Counted from the first letter of the stretch, positions 21,232 to 34,007 are shown. The stretch: DNA of 64,000 nt from Bryoerythrophyllum caledonicum (GCA_963971425.1 OZ020518.1:11104190-11168189); one strand, 5' to 3'. A program made the numbers and translations. Notes: generated by a model from the letters alone, not told the origin.

Positions 21232-22430
21232 GGTTTCGATCGAGTTCACAGAAAATGAAGCGCTCCGGTTCCAGCCTGCGTGGCTGTTTCTCACGTTAAC
21301 TTACCTCCTTGGATATACGCCATAGCTGCGGCTGGTCGATCGATCGGCACTCCTCCGCAATGGATCACAATGCTCGAAGATCAAGGATCACGCCAATCAC
21401 TGTATTGCAATGTACGTAAACCACGACCACAAGAAGAAGCGGCGCCGCAAGAAAACCAAGACGCCGCATCGAGAGCACTCCGCAAACTCATCCGGATGGC
21501 GCGAACGAACAAATGTAAAAAAATCCATGGAGAGAGCTGATCAAACCTCGATTTCAACTTCAGAACCTCCCGAACAGGTAATTAGCAATTAACCTCTGTT
21601 GTTTCAAAGAGCGAAACAAATTCGAGCAGAGTGCAGAACAGATCTCTCGAATCTGCCTCGATTGTTTCCTGAGACCCTAAGACCTTGTAACTTAGTCCTC
21701 ACACGCTGTGAATTGTATCTTCTCCAGAGATCTGAGCGACAATCAAGCTTTCCCTACCAAAACTGAGAATCTCTGAGAGGTGTTTCAACGGCAGAGTAGC
21801 TATTAAGAATTTCGACAACGTGACGGAGCTGATATTCATGTAGATTACAGTCGAGATGACTTAGGGCTGAGTGCATTTGACGGAGGTTGATGAAGGGACC
21901 TCTCGTCTAACTATTTCAGTGAACTGCTACCGCACGAACGATATGTGATGCGTCCATCAAAACCGTCATCAAACGAATATTGTCCATCTGTCCAACGAAA
22001 TGCTTTGCGGACACCGACACCGTCGTTGGACGAATACCCTCCATATGTGAAACGAACTTCGTTGGTTTTGCGCCTTCTTACCCAAGAGAACTCCGACGAG
22101 AGAGAGACAACAGAGGTTTTTGCGAGGTAGGATATTGCGTGCCTGGAAATCGTTGTTTTCTCGAGTTTTCAAGGAAATTCTGAACTTTCAGCTGCAGTCG
22201 ATCGCAACAATGCTGAGCTCGATTTCGAAGGTCCAAATTATGGGTCGGGGAGCGATGGCGACGTTGTTGCAGTGTTCGTGGCCATGGATCGCCGCTCCCT
22301 AAGACGGCGACACAGCGACTCCTGCGTTGCGCCCGCGCCGGCAGCGGCCTCCTCGCGTCGACCTTCGCAGGCTTCTGGACCGCGCTGCAGTGGCCAATTC
22401 CGACTCTTCCTCTTCTGCAGGTGGTGTGCT
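21232..22430. repeat. PAL-unit downstream segment, inverted copy
   Basis: Its reverse complement corresponds to 2068-2230 (21232-21389), 9950-10250 (about 21540-21830) and 45460-46130 (about 21600-22440). On the minus strand a donor-like GGAG|GTAAGT lies near 21312; on the plus strand GCGAG|GTAGGATATT lies near 22130. Short frames exist in several phases, but none is kept in all copies. This is probably the 5' part of an unidentified transcription unit near PAL, possibly only pieces of one. Confidence 0.5.
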
Positions 22431-22564
22431 TGTTGTCAGGGTTTAAAGGTAGAAGCTGTTGTGGAAATGAAATCGTTAAACGAGGCAAGGACTCCATGAG
22501 TTTTGACATCTTTTCGCACTTCTAATTATTATAATCAGCCCCCTCAATAATTCACAAATCATCT

Positions 22565-22935
22565 ACAATTGAAGGTCCTGCTTGTTGTTAGGGTTTAAGA
22601 GATGGAGATGTTTGGAGGTGGTTCTGGAAATGTAATTGACTTGGAGTTATTTGTAAAGTGTGGTTGTGATTGCTTTATGCACCACCTGGAGATCAGGCAG
22701 GGGCCTCTCCCTCAAGGGAGGAAGTCTGGATAGCATCAGAAATTTACAGTACCACCGAACGGAGCGATTATGCCCGCGCCACGAGTGCAATCAAGCTCAT
22801 GCGAAACAAGGTCAGTCCCCGAACCACTGCGTCCCCGAATCACGAGACAATATGTGGGCATGTGAGAGGAGCATCGGGATTCATGGCACGTGAACTAGCA
22901 GCCTGAACCTACACGGCATAACCAGTAAGTCCTGA
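22565..22935. other. segment present in the left arm only
   Basis: This stretch lies between TTGAAGGTCCTGCTTGTTGTTAG and the PAL2 3' flank and has no counterpart at the matching place in the PAL3 arm (near 32940). The frames at 22660-22906 have no recognisable domain. It is an insertion in this arm or a deletion in the other. Confidence 0.5.
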
Positions 22936-23237
22936 TCTTGAATATCCACCTTCACTTACATCACGGTCATCTAGACACATTTCATCAAACAACATGGTAC
23001 TCAAGAGGCTGTTGTGAAGCAAATCTGTGCACAAGTTTCGTCGTGTTCAAAGAATAATATGTATTGCAGAATGAGCTTGCCCAATGCGGGAAGAATCCGT
23101 CATCTCGCAACCAGAAGTTGATCTCCGAGATGTACCATGCTAAGATGAGATCAGCTGAGATGGATTATTTACAGGACTGCCTGCCTCAAAGAATAGTTTC
23201 TACTTGTACTGGAATCAAAATTGGGGGAGTGAAATTC
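22936..23237. repeat. PAL2 3' flank
   Basis: Inverted equivalent of 9576-9880 and 32623-32935, with the same landmarks (CATGGTACTCAAGAGGCTG, GGCAGGCAGTCC on the other strand). It should contain the PAL2 3' UTR. No separate gene is seen. Confidence 0.6.
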
Positions 23238-25370
23238 TCACTGTTGTTGAGCTGGGAAAGGTCCGGGGGCGCCGTTCCATCCCTGCACGCATCGGAGAAG
23301 AGGGCGGATGAGCTTGCCCTCGGACATGGCCTCGAACACCTTCTGGATCTCGGTTCCGGGCGACACGGTCCGCAGCCCAGACAGGAGCTGCGTCCCGAGC
23401 TCGGCCCGCACGAATTCATACAATGGATACGTTCTGCAGCTGTGGATCCTGTTGGCGACGGAAGACAATCCCTTGTTGTCAGACGCTTCTCGGACGATCG
23501 GCACCACGATGCGCAGCCGCTCCTGCACCTCAGCTTCGAAGACGGGGATCTGGGCGAACACAGAGCTGGAGGCGTCCTTGTCGGCTAGCTTGAGCGCGTG
23601 GGAGATGAGCGCCGCGCGCAGCTTCTCCATCAAGGGGTAGGATTCGCTGGCGGCGTCGTCGATGTAGGAGAAGACGGGCTGGCGCTCGACGACGAGCAGG
23701 AGGTCCTTCTCGCAGAAGCGCGACGGGAGGAGCGTGCCGTCCTTGCTCATGAACAGCGTCTTCTTGGCTGCTTGCGAGACGACCTGCTTCACGGCCGCCT
23801 GCATGGTTTCCTCCACATGGCGGAGGTCGATGGCCTGGCAGAGCGCCACCAGGAACGACGAGCTCATGAGCTTGAGAATCTCCACGGCCTCCTCGGTTTT
23901 GCGCGCGGACACGAGCCCCAGGGAGTTCACGTCCTGGTTGTGCTGCTCGGCGCTCTGGACGTGCGTGGTGACCGGGTTGGCGAGGTAGTTGAGCTCGGAG
24001 AGATACGACGCCATCGCGATCTCGGCGCCCTTCATGCCGTAGTCGAGGCTGGGGTTGGGGCCCCCGGAGAGGTTGGAGGGCAAGCCGTTGTTGTAGTAGT
24101 CGTTCACGAGCTCGCTGAACTGCGCGAACATGAGCTTGCCGATGGCCGCCACCGCGAGGCGCAGGTTGTCCATGGAGACCCCAATGGGTGTCCCTTGGAA
24201 GTTGCCGCCGTGGAGCGCAATGCCTCGCGCGGCGTCGATGATGGGGTTGTCGTTCACGGAGTTGATCTCGCGCTCGATGGCGTGGGTCGCAGCGCGCACC
24301 ACTTCGACCTGCGGCCCGAGCCACTGCGGGGACGTGCGCAGCGCGTACCGGTCCTGCTTCGGCTTCTTCAAAGGATCGGTCTCGTTCACCTTGGCGGCGG
24401 CCTTCATGAAATCGCTCCCATCCAAGAGCCACTCCATCACGGCCGCGGCCTCCATCTGCCCGGGGTGGTGCTTCAGCTTGTGCGTCAACGGATCAGCGAA
24501 CTCCGGCTTCCCCTGCATCACCTCGCAGAAGAGCGCGGACAGAACCTCGGCGAGAAGCGCGAGCAGATTCGCGTCGAAGCAGACGGTGGACGCCAGCGCA
24601 GACCCCACCGCGGTGCCGTTCACGAGCGCCAGCCCTTCCTTGGGCTGCAGCTCGAACGGCTTCTCGACGCCGGCGATGCGCAAGCCCTCCAGGGCGGACA
24701 CCTCACGTCCGTCTTCCGTGATGGCGACGGAGTTCGGGCGCGCGGTGAGCAGCCCGGCGATGTACGACAAGGGCACCAAGTCGCCGGACGCCGTCACGGT
24801 CCCGCGCAGCGGCAGCTTGGGCGTGACGTGCGCGTTCAGGAGCTTCTCCATGGCCGCGAGAATCTCCCACCGGATGCCCGAGTAGCCCTGCATCAGCGTG
24901 TTGGTGCGCACCAGCATTGCGGCGCGGGCGGTCTCGGCCGGCAGCGAGTGGCCCTTCACGAGCACGCCCGCGTTCAGGAAGCGGATGAGCTCGCGCTGGA
25001 GCTCCACGCCCTGCTGCGTGCGGCGGTGCGAGGTGGCGCCGAACCCCGTGGTGACGCCGTAGATGTCCCCGCCGCTCATGATCTTGCTCAGCACCCAGTT
25101 GGACGACTCGTCCACCCTCGCCTTCGCATTGGCCGCGTCCAGCACGACCTGGACCTCCGGCCTGCGCGCTATGGCGGTCACTTGGCCCACGGTCAGGTTC
25201 ACGCCCTCGATTGCGACCTCGTCGGAGTCGAAGTATGTCGCCACCATGCGCTTGATCTCGTCCAAATGGTTGCCTCCCATGGCCGCCGCTGTCTTGGCCC
25301 AGTTGAGGGGATCCGCGCCGACTGATCCATTGCAGAAAGCCGCCTCATCGAGCTTCATCTGTGGAGCCAT
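23238..25370 (-). CDS. PAL: phenylalanine ammonia-lyase, copy 2
   Basis: Intact 710-codon, intronless PAL on the minus strand, head to head with copy 3. MIO triad (194-196), Tyr104, Phe131 and the other active-site residues match copy 1. It has Gly32 and Ser142 like copies 3 and 4. Ser630 (codon TCT at 23481-23483) replaces the Tyr of all other copies. Asp597 is shared with copy 4 and Asn632 with copy 1. Ser630 lies in the C-terminal helical region, far from the MIO in sequence, so activity is expected but the substitution is private to this copy. Confidence 0.97.
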   Translation of the reverse strand: MAPQMKLDEAAFCNGSVGADPLNWAKTAAAMGGNHLDEIKRMVATYFDSDEVAIEGVNLTVGQVTAIARRPEVQVVLDAANAKARVDESSNWVLSKIMSGGDIYGVTTGFGATSHRRTQQGVELQRELIRFLNAGVLVKGHSLPAETARAAMLVRTNTLMQGYSGIRWEILAAMEKLLNAHVTPKLPLRGTVTASGDLVPLSYIAGLLTARPNSVAITEDGREVSALEGLRIAGVEKPFELQPKEGLALVNGTAVGSALASTVCFDANLLALLAEVLSALFCEVMQGKPEFADPLTHKLKHHPGQMEAAAVMEWLLDGSDFMKAAAKVNETDPLKKPKQDRYALRTSPQWLGPQVEVVRAATHAIEREINSVNDNPIIDAARGIALHGGNFQGTPIGVSMDNLRLAVAAIGKLMFAQFSELVNDYYNNGLPSNLSGGPNPSLDYGMKGAEIAMASYLSELNYLANPVTTHVQSAEQHNQDVNSLGLVSARKTEEAVEILKLMSSSFLVALCQAIDLRHVEETMQAAVKQVVSQAAKKTLFMSKDGTLLPSRFCEKDLLLVVERQPVFSYIDDAASESYPLMEKLRAALISHALKLADKDASSSVFAQIPVFEAEVQERLRIVVPIVREASDNKGLSSVANRIHSCRTYPLYEFVRAELGTQLLSGLRTVSPGTEIQKVFEAMSEGKLIRPLLRCVQGWNGAPGPFPAQQQ

Positions 25371-25777
25371 AGAGCTTAGTGTGGTGCACTTTGTGCAATT
25401 AGAAACCTCTCAGCCTGTGATGTCCCAGGATGCTGAATATTTAATTTCTGGCTAAAGAGTTGATCTTAGAAATCTCTACAGAAACGAACGATTGAAGCAC
25501 CTCGACTGAGATCGATGAGGAGCTGGAATGTGAGACCGAGGACATTTATGAGAGTGAAGCCCCTCGACTGAGATGAGGAGTTGGAGTGTGAAGCCAAGGA
25601 TTTACATGAGAATGGACACGGAGAGAAACGACGTGACTTTGAATTCCATGGCGACTGTGGGGTCACATGGGGGCTTGCATGAGGACGTCGGCGTTTCCTT
25701 TCATAATCTCGGGGCACACGTTTTGACCTCTCAATGGGAAAGTTCAGAAAAAGGGGGGCCGTCAAAGTGGTGACGTA
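25371..25777 (-). promoter_or_regulatory. PAL2 proximal promoter and 5' leader (candidate)
   Basis: The TATA-like AAATTAAATATT (25436-25447, read on the minus strand) and the TACGTCA core (25771-25777) sit at the same distances from the ATG as in the other copies. The two promoters of the PAL2/PAL3 pair are about 4.3 kb apart and divergent. Confidence 0.35.
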
Positions 25778-27219
25778 CGTAAAATTGTAGTGAACAGTTG
25801 AGGGCTTGAACCGCCAGTTCGTTGTTGGATAAAGTTATTGACCTGGAGTCGTCTTCATTATGGGAGCCCAGTTGAAAATACAGGGTGACCATTTCCGAGC
25901 TCGACTTTCAGATTCTCTCACTGTTCATGGTATTGGGGTGAAGAATGATTTGTGGTTTCCTTTCCTCGGCGCTTTTTGAAGACGCGCTCTGCCGCGACGG
26001 CAAATCATGAAGCTCGCTGAGCGAATATTCGCCTGACCAGGCTCATTATTTCTGGAAAAGGATGAGACTCCACAGTTTCGCACCGTTTTCGTGGATCATA
26101 TTCCAAGACACCGATGGTGCGTGAAGTTTTCTGGGGTAATGCACTGATGCAGTGTGAAGTATTCCTGGCGTTCGGCATCGCTTTGGTATCCCTCATGCTA
26201 GGTGGACGTACTGCGAGGCTGGGATGGGTGAGGGTATTATGCTGGTGAGGATCTGGGAGTCTGGTTGTGAGTTCGATTTGGAGCTTGATGGAAAGAGTAT
26301 ACAATTCTTGTGAACACCGGAAGTAGCTTCGGTGGTCCTTCAATAGTAAACTCCATTTTGTATATTTTGCAACTCATTACCAAACTCCCGGTTTTTACCT
26401 CTAGTGTTTGTCCTTCGTGGTCAACCATGGCAAGTCAAGTTTTGTCTGCTGGTGTCGTCTGGCCACGTCACCAAAACCGCTCCTTCATTCTAGAGTTGCA
26501 GTGACTAATCAGCACGTTGAGTGCACTGGAAGGCCTAGGCACTAAAACGTGTTTTTCGTGAACTTTGTAAATTTCATCCACTTCTCGAGGTTGTCTGTGG
26601 CGAGGAACTTGAATGTCTCTCTGAAGGAACGTCGTTTATTTGTGAAGGTGGATCCGATGCTTTGTTTGTGAGCTTGGTTTGTCTGTGATGAGTCATTTGA
26701 ATGTCCTCAATGTCTCTGTCTCTGTGAAGACTCTATTTCCTTGATTCTCTGAGAAGCTATCTACCTGATGCATATCATCCTCACAAATAGAAGAACTGAG
26801 AAGAGACAACCATTACCCTAAGCGGTGGTCACTTTCTTACATAATTAATTCCAAACGGGAAATGTGACATGTCCAAAACTTTTGGAAAATTCAAGAGATT
26901 TGTCTAGGTGATACCCATGTTATGATAACCGTGTAATACCTATGTGATACCTATGTAGTGCCTAAGTGATACCCATTGTGTTCAAACCACTAGGATCTCA
27001 AAAAATAATTTGTTCGGCAGATAGTGTCCGAAAGTGACCACTTCTTATGGTACATCAGGCCCCAACCTTATTTGCAAAGGAAATATCACAACTACCACCT
27101 CATTTACAATCTGCGATAAATCTTGTCCCTGTCATAATGGTAAATCCTATTTCCGGATGTATTAATGTTTGGCCACGGGACAACACATGCCATTTCTTTT
27201 ACGGAAACGCGTCTTTTGC
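25778..27219. repeat. PAL2 distal upstream region, shortened
   Basis: This is the reverse complement of 28790-30082 as far as about 26580. It then jumps to pieces of the minisatellite (26590-26760), the GGTATCAC repeat (26905-26980) and block B (26990-27219). Compared with PAL3, about 1 kb is missing between these pieces. No gene is seen. Confidence 0.65.
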
Positions 27220-28270
27220 ACTCTAGGAATGTCGTCATATTTTGCACATATTCGTCGAGGTAATCATTGGTGATGAAATATTGCGTGTATTTGGTGCACT
27301 ATGGCCCAATTAGAAGCGGGCGAGCATGCCAGCAGACCACTAAGAGGTCAAAACTAGGGTGCAAGATATAGAGTCGAACATGGCATGAAGGAAAAAAAGA
27401 CCGGAGAAGGGACATAGAGCAAAAGACGGGTTTCCATAAAAGAATTGGCATGTGCTGTCCCGTGGCCCAACACTAATACATCGAGAAATAGGCTTTGCCG
27501 TTACGACAAGGTCATGATTTATCGCAGATTGTAAATGAGGTGGTAGTTGTGATATTTCCTTTGCGAGTTAGGTTGGATCTTGACATACCGTAAGAAGTGG
27601 TCACTTTTGGACATTGTCTGCCAAACAAATTATTTTTCGAGATCCTAGTGATTTGAACACAATGGGTATCATTTAGGCACTATATAGGTATCACATAGGT
27701 ATTACACGACTCTCACCTTGACATTACATGGATATCACCTAGACAAATCTCTTGAATTTTCCAAAAGTTTTGGACATCTCCCATTCTGAATTACCGTAGG
27801 TGAACCTCTAGTTTGGCACCTCCATGTCGAATAATTCGTTAAAGTGAGAAAAGGCCATTCGGCATCCAAAATCAATATAAATTAATTTTCAGCAAGAAAT
27901 CACACATTATTATATTTAGCACATTTGACCATGGGGCTAAAACCCAAGACTTTGGGTTCAAAATTAAAGCCTTCATGCATGCACATTGCACAACCTTGAA
28001 GGGAAACTTTTCCAAGCTCCACTCCCCTTTGATGTCTTCCAATATGACAAAATCTGTAAATATAGAGTTTCTCTAGTTTCGGCAATATCATTAAATATTT
28101 TCCCACTTATTTCGGCAAGCATTTTTCTAATTAATAAACGCCGAACTAGAGGTTCACCTCCGGTAATTATGTAAGAAAGTGTTCACCGCTTAGGGTAATG
28201 GTTGTTTCTTCTCAGTTCTTCTTTTTGTGAGGATGATATGCATGAGGTAGATAGCTCCTTCGGGAGTCAA
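27220..28270. repeat. inverted-repeat loop and PAL3-unit blocks B and C
   Basis: From 27221 the sequence is block B in direct orientation (TAGGAATGTCGTCATATTTTG), as at 4019 and 39508. Bases 27220-27418 are the unpaired loop of the inverted repeat. One GGTATCAC unit lies at about 27662-27735. No gene is seen. Confidence 0.65.
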
Positions 28271-28790
28271 GGAAATAGAGTCTTCACAGAGACAGAGACA
28301 TTGAGGACATTCAAGTCACTCATCACAGACAATCCAAGCTCACAAACACAGCATCGGATCCACCTTCACGAATGAACGACATTCCTTCAGAGAGACATTC
28401 AAGTTCCTCGTCACAGACAACCTCGACAAGTGGACTTTCTCGCAGAGGCATGCTCGGAGAAATGGAGTTCACAGAGACAGAGACATTGAAGTAGAACATT
28501 TAAATCACTCGTCACAGACAAACCAGCTCACAAACACAGCATCATAAACAAATCCAAATCCCTCTTCACTAACAAACACGGCTTCTTCACTGAGACATTC
28601 AAGTCCCTCGTCACGGAGGATATGGAGCTCACAGAGACTGAAACATTGAAGTGGGACATTGAAATCACTCCTTGCGGACGAACCGAAGAAACGAAGCTCA
28701 CAAACACAGCATCCAATTCCATCTTCACAGACGAACGACGTTTCTTCAGAGAGACAGTCAAGTCCCTCGTCACAGACAACCTCGAGAAAT
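28271..28790. repeat. imperfect minisatellite upstream of PAL3
   Basis: Same repeat family as 5190-5710, with a different number and order of sub-units, including a segment (GACAAGTGGACTTTCTCGCAG near 28427) that is absent upstream of PAL1 but present upstream of PAL4. Confidence 0.7.
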
Positions 28791-30082
28791 GGGGCATGCA
28801 CTCGATGCATGATCAAAATAACAAAGCGACCCTCTGCTTGCTAAACATTGCCAATTATGCTGTAGGAGTGCCAAGCCCTCGTTTCATTCTTGGAGGGTAT
28901 ATGAAGCTGAGTTGAAGTGGAGGCTTCGCACTAATTGAGGAAAAAGACGTCGAGGTAATTAGACTTATGCGGCGTCCTCAGTAATCGACGACACAGTAAG
29001 TCTTCATCAGTCAGAAACTCCATGATTAGGATACTGGGAAAGTTGTAGAACTGATTAGGCCTTACTACCATTTTCCTTACTCCTTATTTGCTTCACATCT
29101 CTTCTAGCTCGGCATCTAGAGTGACTCTAAAGGGCCAGTGACGGGCAAGTAATCTCCCAACTAGTACCCATCCAGCTTTTCCGCCATCGCGGCCCGGTCG
29201 ATGATTTTTCTGGTGATACGACTTGCAGGTCAAGTAGAAGATGCATTGGATGACAATGCCCACCAGCGTGACGGCGGTAGTTTTACGAAACTCATGAAAT
29301 TCACAAAGTTCACGAAAATCACGTTTTAGTACCTAGGGCTACCAGTGCTGATAAGTCACTGCAACTCTAGAATGAAGGAGCGGTTTTGGTGACGTGGCCA
29401 GACGACACCAGCAGACAAAACTTGACTTGCCATGGTTGACCACGAAGGACAAACACTAGAGGTAAAAACCGGGAGTTTGGTAATGAGTTGCAAAATATAC
29501 AAAATGGAGTTTACTATTGAAGGACCACCGAAGCTACTTCCGGTGTTCACAAGAATTGTATACTCTTTCCATCAAGCTCCAAATCGAACTCACAACCAGA
29601 CTCCCAGATCCTCACCAGCATAATACCCTCACCCATCCCAGCCTCGCAGTACGTCCACCTAGCATGAGGGATACCAAAGCGATGCCGAACGCCAGGAATA
29701 CTTCACACTGCATCAGTGCATTACCCCAGAAAACTTCACGCACCATCGGTGTCTTGGAATATGATCCACGAAAACGGTGCGAAACTGTGGAGTCTCATCC
29801 TTTTCCAGAAATAATGAGCCTGGTCAGGCGAATATTCGCTCAGCGAGCTTCATGATTTGCCGTCGCGGCAGAGCGCGTCTTCAAAAAGCGCCGAGGAAAG
29901 GAAACCACAAATCATTCTTCACCCCAATACCATGAACAGTGAGAGAATCTGAAAGTCGAGCTCGGAAATGGTCACCCTGTATTTTCAACTGGGCTCCCAT
30001 AATGAAGACGACTCCAGGTCAATAACTTTATCCAACAACGAACTGGCGGTTCAAGCCCTCAACTGTTCACTACAATTTTACG
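28791..30082. repeat. PAL3 distal upstream region
   Basis: Direct relative of 5711-7037 and 41250-42530, and inverted partner of 25778-26580. It reads closest to the PAL2 upstream DNA, for example TTCAAAAAGCGCC near 29880. Short conserved frames such as 29517-29855 differ in length and phase between copies and are not called. Confidence 0.65.
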
Positions 30083-30489
30083 TACGTCACCACTTTGACG
30101 GCCCCCCTTTTTCTGAACTTTCCCATTGAGAGGTCAAAACGTGTGCCCCGAGATTATGAAAGGAAACGCCGACGTCCTCATGCAAGCCCCCATGTGACCC
30201 CACAGTCGCCATGGAATTCAAAGTCACGTCGTTTCTCTCCGTGTCCATTCTCATGTAAATCCTTGGCTTCACACTCCAACTCCTCATCTCAGTCGAGGGG
30301 CTTCACTCTCATAAATGTCCTCGGTCTCACATTCCAGCTCCTCATCGATCTCAGTCGAGGTGCTTCAATCGTTCGTTTCTGTAGAGATTTCTAAGATCAA
30401 CTCTTTAGCCAGAAATTAAATATTCAGCATCCTGGGACATCACAGGCTGAGAGGTTTCTAATTGCACAAAGTGCACCACACTGAGCTCT
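30083..30489 (+). promoter_or_regulatory. PAL3 proximal promoter and 5' leader (candidate)
   Basis: TACGTCA at 30083-30089 and the TATA-like AAATTAAATATT at 30413-30424 keep the spacing seen in the other PAL copies (about 407 and 70 bp before the ATG). Confidence 0.35.
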
Positions 30490-32622
30490 ATGGCTCCACA
30501 GATGAAGCTCGATGAGGCGGCTTTCTGCAATGGATCAGTCGGCGCGGATCCCCTCAACTGGGCCAAGACAGCGGCGGCCATGGGAGGCAACCATTTGGAC
30601 GAGATCAAGCGCATGGTGGCGACATACTTCGACTCCGACGAGGTCGCAATCGAGGGCGTGAACCTGACCGTGGGCCAAGTGACCGCCATAGCGCGCAGGC
30701 CGGAGGTCCAGGTCGTGCTGGACGCGGCCAATGCGAAGGCGAGGGTGGACGAGTCGTCCAACTGGGTGCTGAGCAAGATCATGAGCGGCGGGGACATCTA
30801 CGGCGTCACCACGGGGTTCGGCGCCACCTCGCACCGCCGCACGCAGCAGGGCGTGGAGCTCCAGCGCGAGCTCATCCGCTTCCTGAACGCGGGCGTGCTC
30901 GTGAAGGGCCACTCGCTGCCGGCCGAGACCGCCCGCGCCGCAATGCTGGTGCGCACCAACACGCTGATGCAGGGCTACTCGGGCATCCGGTGGGAGATTC
31001 TCGCGGCCATGGAGAAGCTCCTGAACGCGCACGTCACGCCCAAGCTGCCGCTGCGCGGGACCGTGACGGCGTCCGGCGACTTGGTGCCCTTGTCGTACAT
31101 CGCCGGGCTGCTCACCGCGCGCCCGAACTCCGTCGCCATCACGGAAGACGGACGTGAGGTGTCCGCCCTGGAGGGCTTGCGCATCGCCGGCGTCGAGAAG
31201 CCGTTCGAGCTGCAGCCCAAGGAAGGGCTGGCGCTCGTGAACGGCACCGCGGTGGGGTCTGCGCTGGCGTCCACCGTCTGCTTCGACGCGAATCTGCTCG
31301 CGCTTCTCGCCGAGGTTCTGTCCGCGCTCTTCTGCGAGGTGATGCAGGGGAAGCCGGAGTTCGCTGATCCGTTGACGCACAAGCTGAAGCACCACCCCGG
31401 GCAGATGGAGGCCGCGGCCGTGATGGAGTGGCTCTTGGATGGGAGCGATTTCATGAAGGCCGCCGCCAAGGTGAACGAGACCGATCCTTTGAAGAAGCCG
31501 AAGCAGGACCGGTACGCGCTGCGCACGTCCCCGCAGTGGCTCGGGCCGCAGGTCGAAGTGGTGCGCGCTGCGACCCACGCCATCGAGCGCGAGATCAACT
31601 CCGTGAACGACAACCCCATCATCGACGCCGCGCGAGGCATTGCGCTCCACGGCGGCAACTTCCAAGGGACACCCATCGGGGTCTCCATGGACAACCTGCG
31701 CCTCGCGGTGGCGGCCATCGGCAAGCTCATGTTCGCGCAGTTCAGCGAGCTCGTGAACGACTACTACAACAACGGCTTGCCCTCCAACCTCTCCGGGGGC
31801 CCCAACCCCAGCCTCGACTACGGCATGAAGGGCGCCGAGATCGCGATGGCGTCGTATCTCTCCGAGCTCAACTACCTCGCCAACCCGGTCACCACGCACG
31901 TCCAGAGCGCCGAGCAGCACAACCAGGACGTGAACTCCCTGGGGCTCGTGTCCGCGCGCAAAACCGAGGAGGCCGTGGAGATTCTCAAGCTCATGAGCTC
32001 GTCGTTCCTGGTGGCGCTCTGCCAGGCCATCGACCTCCGCCATGTGGAGGAAACCATGCAGGCGGCCGTGAAGCAGGTCGTCTCGCAAGCAGCCAAGAAG
32101 ACGCTGTTCATGAGCAAGGACGGCACGCTCCTCCCGTCGCGCTTCTGCGAGAAGGACCTCCTGCTCGTCGTCGAGCGCCAGCCCGTCTTCTCCTACATCG
32201 ACGACGCCGCCAGCGAATCCTACCCCTTGATGGAGAAGCTGCGCGCGGCGCTCATCTCCCACGCGCTCAAGCTAGCCAACAAGGACGCCTCCAGCTCTGT
32301 GTTCGCCCAGATCCCCGTCTTCGAAGCTGAGGTGCAGGAGCGGCTGCGCATCGTGGTGCCGATCGTCCGAGAAGCGTATGACGACAAGGGATTGTCTTCC
32401 GTCGCCAACAGGATCCACAGCTGCAGAACGTATCCATTGTATGAATTCGTGCGGGCCGAGCTCGGGACGCAGCTCCTGTCTGGGCTGCGGACCGTGTCGC
32501 CCGGAACCGAGATCCAGAAGGTGTTCGAGGCCATGTCCGAGGGCAAGCTCATCCGCCCTCTTCTCCGATGCGTGCAGGGATGGAACGGCGCCCCCGGACC
32601 TTTCCCAGCTCAACAACAGTGA
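30490..32622 (+). CDS. PAL: phenylalanine ammonia-lyase, copy 3
   Basis: Intact 710-codon intronless PAL in the right arm of the inverted repeat. All catalytic residues seen in copy 1 are present. It has Gly32, Ser142, Asn597 (as copy 1), Tyr630 and Asp632 (as copy 4). Codon 82 is GCG, as in copy 2. No frameshift or stop was seen. It has no amino-acid change private to it among those I tracked, so it is the closest to a consensus of the four. Confidence 0.98.
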   Translation: MAPQMKLDEAAFCNGSVGADPLNWAKTAAAMGGNHLDEIKRMVATYFDSDEVAIEGVNLTVGQVTAIARRPEVQVVLDAANAKARVDESSNWVLSKIMSGGDIYGVTTGFGATSHRRTQQGVELQRELIRFLNAGVLVKGHSLPAETARAAMLVRTNTLMQGYSGIRWEILAAMEKLLNAHVTPKLPLRGTVTASGDLVPLSYIAGLLTARPNSVAITEDGREVSALEGLRIAGVEKPFELQPKEGLALVNGTAVGSALASTVCFDANLLALLAEVLSALFCEVMQGKPEFADPLTHKLKHHPGQMEAAAVMEWLLDGSDFMKAAAKVNETDPLKKPKQDRYALRTSPQWLGPQVEVVRAATHAIEREINSVNDNPIIDAARGIALHGGNFQGTPIGVSMDNLRLAVAAIGKLMFAQFSELVNDYYNNGLPSNLSGGPNPSLDYGMKGAEIAMASYLSELNYLANPVTTHVQSAEQHNQDVNSLGLVSARKTEEAVEILKLMSSSFLVALCQAIDLRHVEETMQAAVKQVVSQAAKKTLFMSKDGTLLPSRFCEKDLLLVVERQPVFSYIDDAASESYPLMEKLRAALISHALKLANKDASSSVFAQIPVFEAEVQERLRIVVPIVREAYDDKGLSSVANRIHSCRTYPLYEFVRAELGTQLLSGLRTVSPGTEIQKVFEAMSEGKLIRPLLRCVQGWNGAPGPFPAQQQ

Positions 32623-33090
32623 GAATTTCACTCCCCCAATTTTGATTCCAGTACAAGTAGAAACTATTCTTTGAGGCAGGCAGTCCTGTAAATAATCCAT
32701 CTCAGCTGATCTCACCTTAGCATGGTACATCTCGGAGATCAACTTCTGGTTGTGAGATGACGGATTCTTCCCGCATTGGGCGAGCTCATTCTGCAATATA
32801 CTGTATATTATTCTTTGAACACGACGAAACTTGTTCACAGATTTGCTTCACAACAGCCTCTTGAGTACCATGTTGTTTGATGAAATGTGTTTAGATGCCC
32901 GTGATGTACTGTAAATGAAGGTGGATATTGAAGATACCCTAACAACAAGCAGGACCTTCAATTGTAGATGATTTGTGATTTATTGAAGGGGCTGATTATA
33001 ATAATTAGAAGTGCGAAAAGATGTCAAAACTCATGGAGTCCTTGCCTCGTTTAACGATTTCATTTCCACAACAGCTTCTACCCTTTCGTC
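32623..33090. repeat. PAL3 3' flank
   Basis: Direct relative of 9576-9980, followed by AACAACAAGCAGGACC and TCAAAACTCATGGAGTCC, which match the reverse complement of about 22490-22585. The 3' UTR of PAL3 is expected here. Confidence 0.6.
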
Positions 33091-33974
33091 GGATTTGTTT
33101 CGCTCTTTGAAACAACAGAGGTTAATTGCTAATTACCTGTTCGGGAGGTTCTGAAGTTGAAACCGAGGTTTGATCAGCTCTCTCCATGGATTTTTTTACG
33201 TTTGTTCATTCGCGCCATCCGGATGAGTTTGCGGAGTGCTCTCAATGCGGATAATGGAATTGCACACTTCATGACCCAATGCCGATAATGGCTGGGGTTT
33301 TCAGAGTTTGAGTTATCGGTTTTGGGTCACTTCATGCACCATGCCATGCGTACTATTCTGATTGGAATTGGGTGTCATTACCTTACTGTCTTTTCTTTCT
33401 AGTTCGATGTAGGTTGATTCCTTTTTTTTATCTCAATTCTAGTGCTGTAGTTGAGGGTCATCTTGTTCAACTTCATTTCATTTGGTGTGCCCGCTTCTAG
33501 ATTGTTTCAGCATCTGTGTGCTTGAATATTTTTGTAAATTTTGTGGTCTGAATTTTGTATTGTTGCAATTAAGAATCGTGTGAGTTAGTTTTCTTTAGTT
33601 TGTTTTTAATTTCTGTTAAGGCTGCTACAATTACTTGACATTTGAATGTGTAAATTGAATTCTGCCAATTTTACTATTGATATTTCAGTTTAGGCTTCTA
33701 GTGTAGACTTTGCGTGAGGGTGATGTATTTGAGAAATTCCTTTGCTTTTCTTTTTCTTGTTCATTATGCACTTTTATTCCTTCATGCACATTTTTTATCT
33801 GTACGTTTCCCTTATGGACTATTCCTTTATGCACTTTTCTCTTATAAAGGTCCTGACAGTTTTATTTGCTGTTGTAGAGACCTAGATTTAGGGTTGTTCG
33901 GGAGCATGTGTTGCCTTGAAATTGGTTGGCAGTTAAGGATCTATCCTTTTGGATAATGGAAAGTATTTGAAGTA
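33091..33974. repeat. block A copy after PAL3
   Basis: Direct relative of 2300-2990 and 10270-10910, with the acceptor-like TGCTGTTGTAG|AGACC near 33875. It also contains a fused piece, GGATGAGTTTGCGGAGTGCTC (33220), otherwise found inverted near 21480. It is interrupted at 33975 by a transposon and would continue at 38569. Confidence 0.65.
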
Positions 33975-34007
33975 TAACACGCAATTAAGAAATTATGCAC
34001 TTGGCCA
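33975..34007 (+). repeat. left terminal inverted repeat
   Basis: Pairs with 38534-38568. The inner 13 bases TTATGCACTTGGC and the block CAATTAAG are identical in both ends. Confidence 0.8.

Larger units (their letters stand above)
22430..33090. repeat. giant inverted repeat carrying PAL2 and PAL3 head to head
   Basis: The left arm (about 22430-27219) is the reverse complement of the right arm (about 27419-33090), with high identity through both PAL genes and their promoters. The inner end of the left arm reads GTCTTTTGC at 27211-27219 and its partner GCAAAAGAC at 27419-27427, leaving a loop of about 200 bp. The arms differ by indels: the left lacks most of the minisatellite and block C, and has extra DNA at about 22565-22935. 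Confidence 0.88.
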
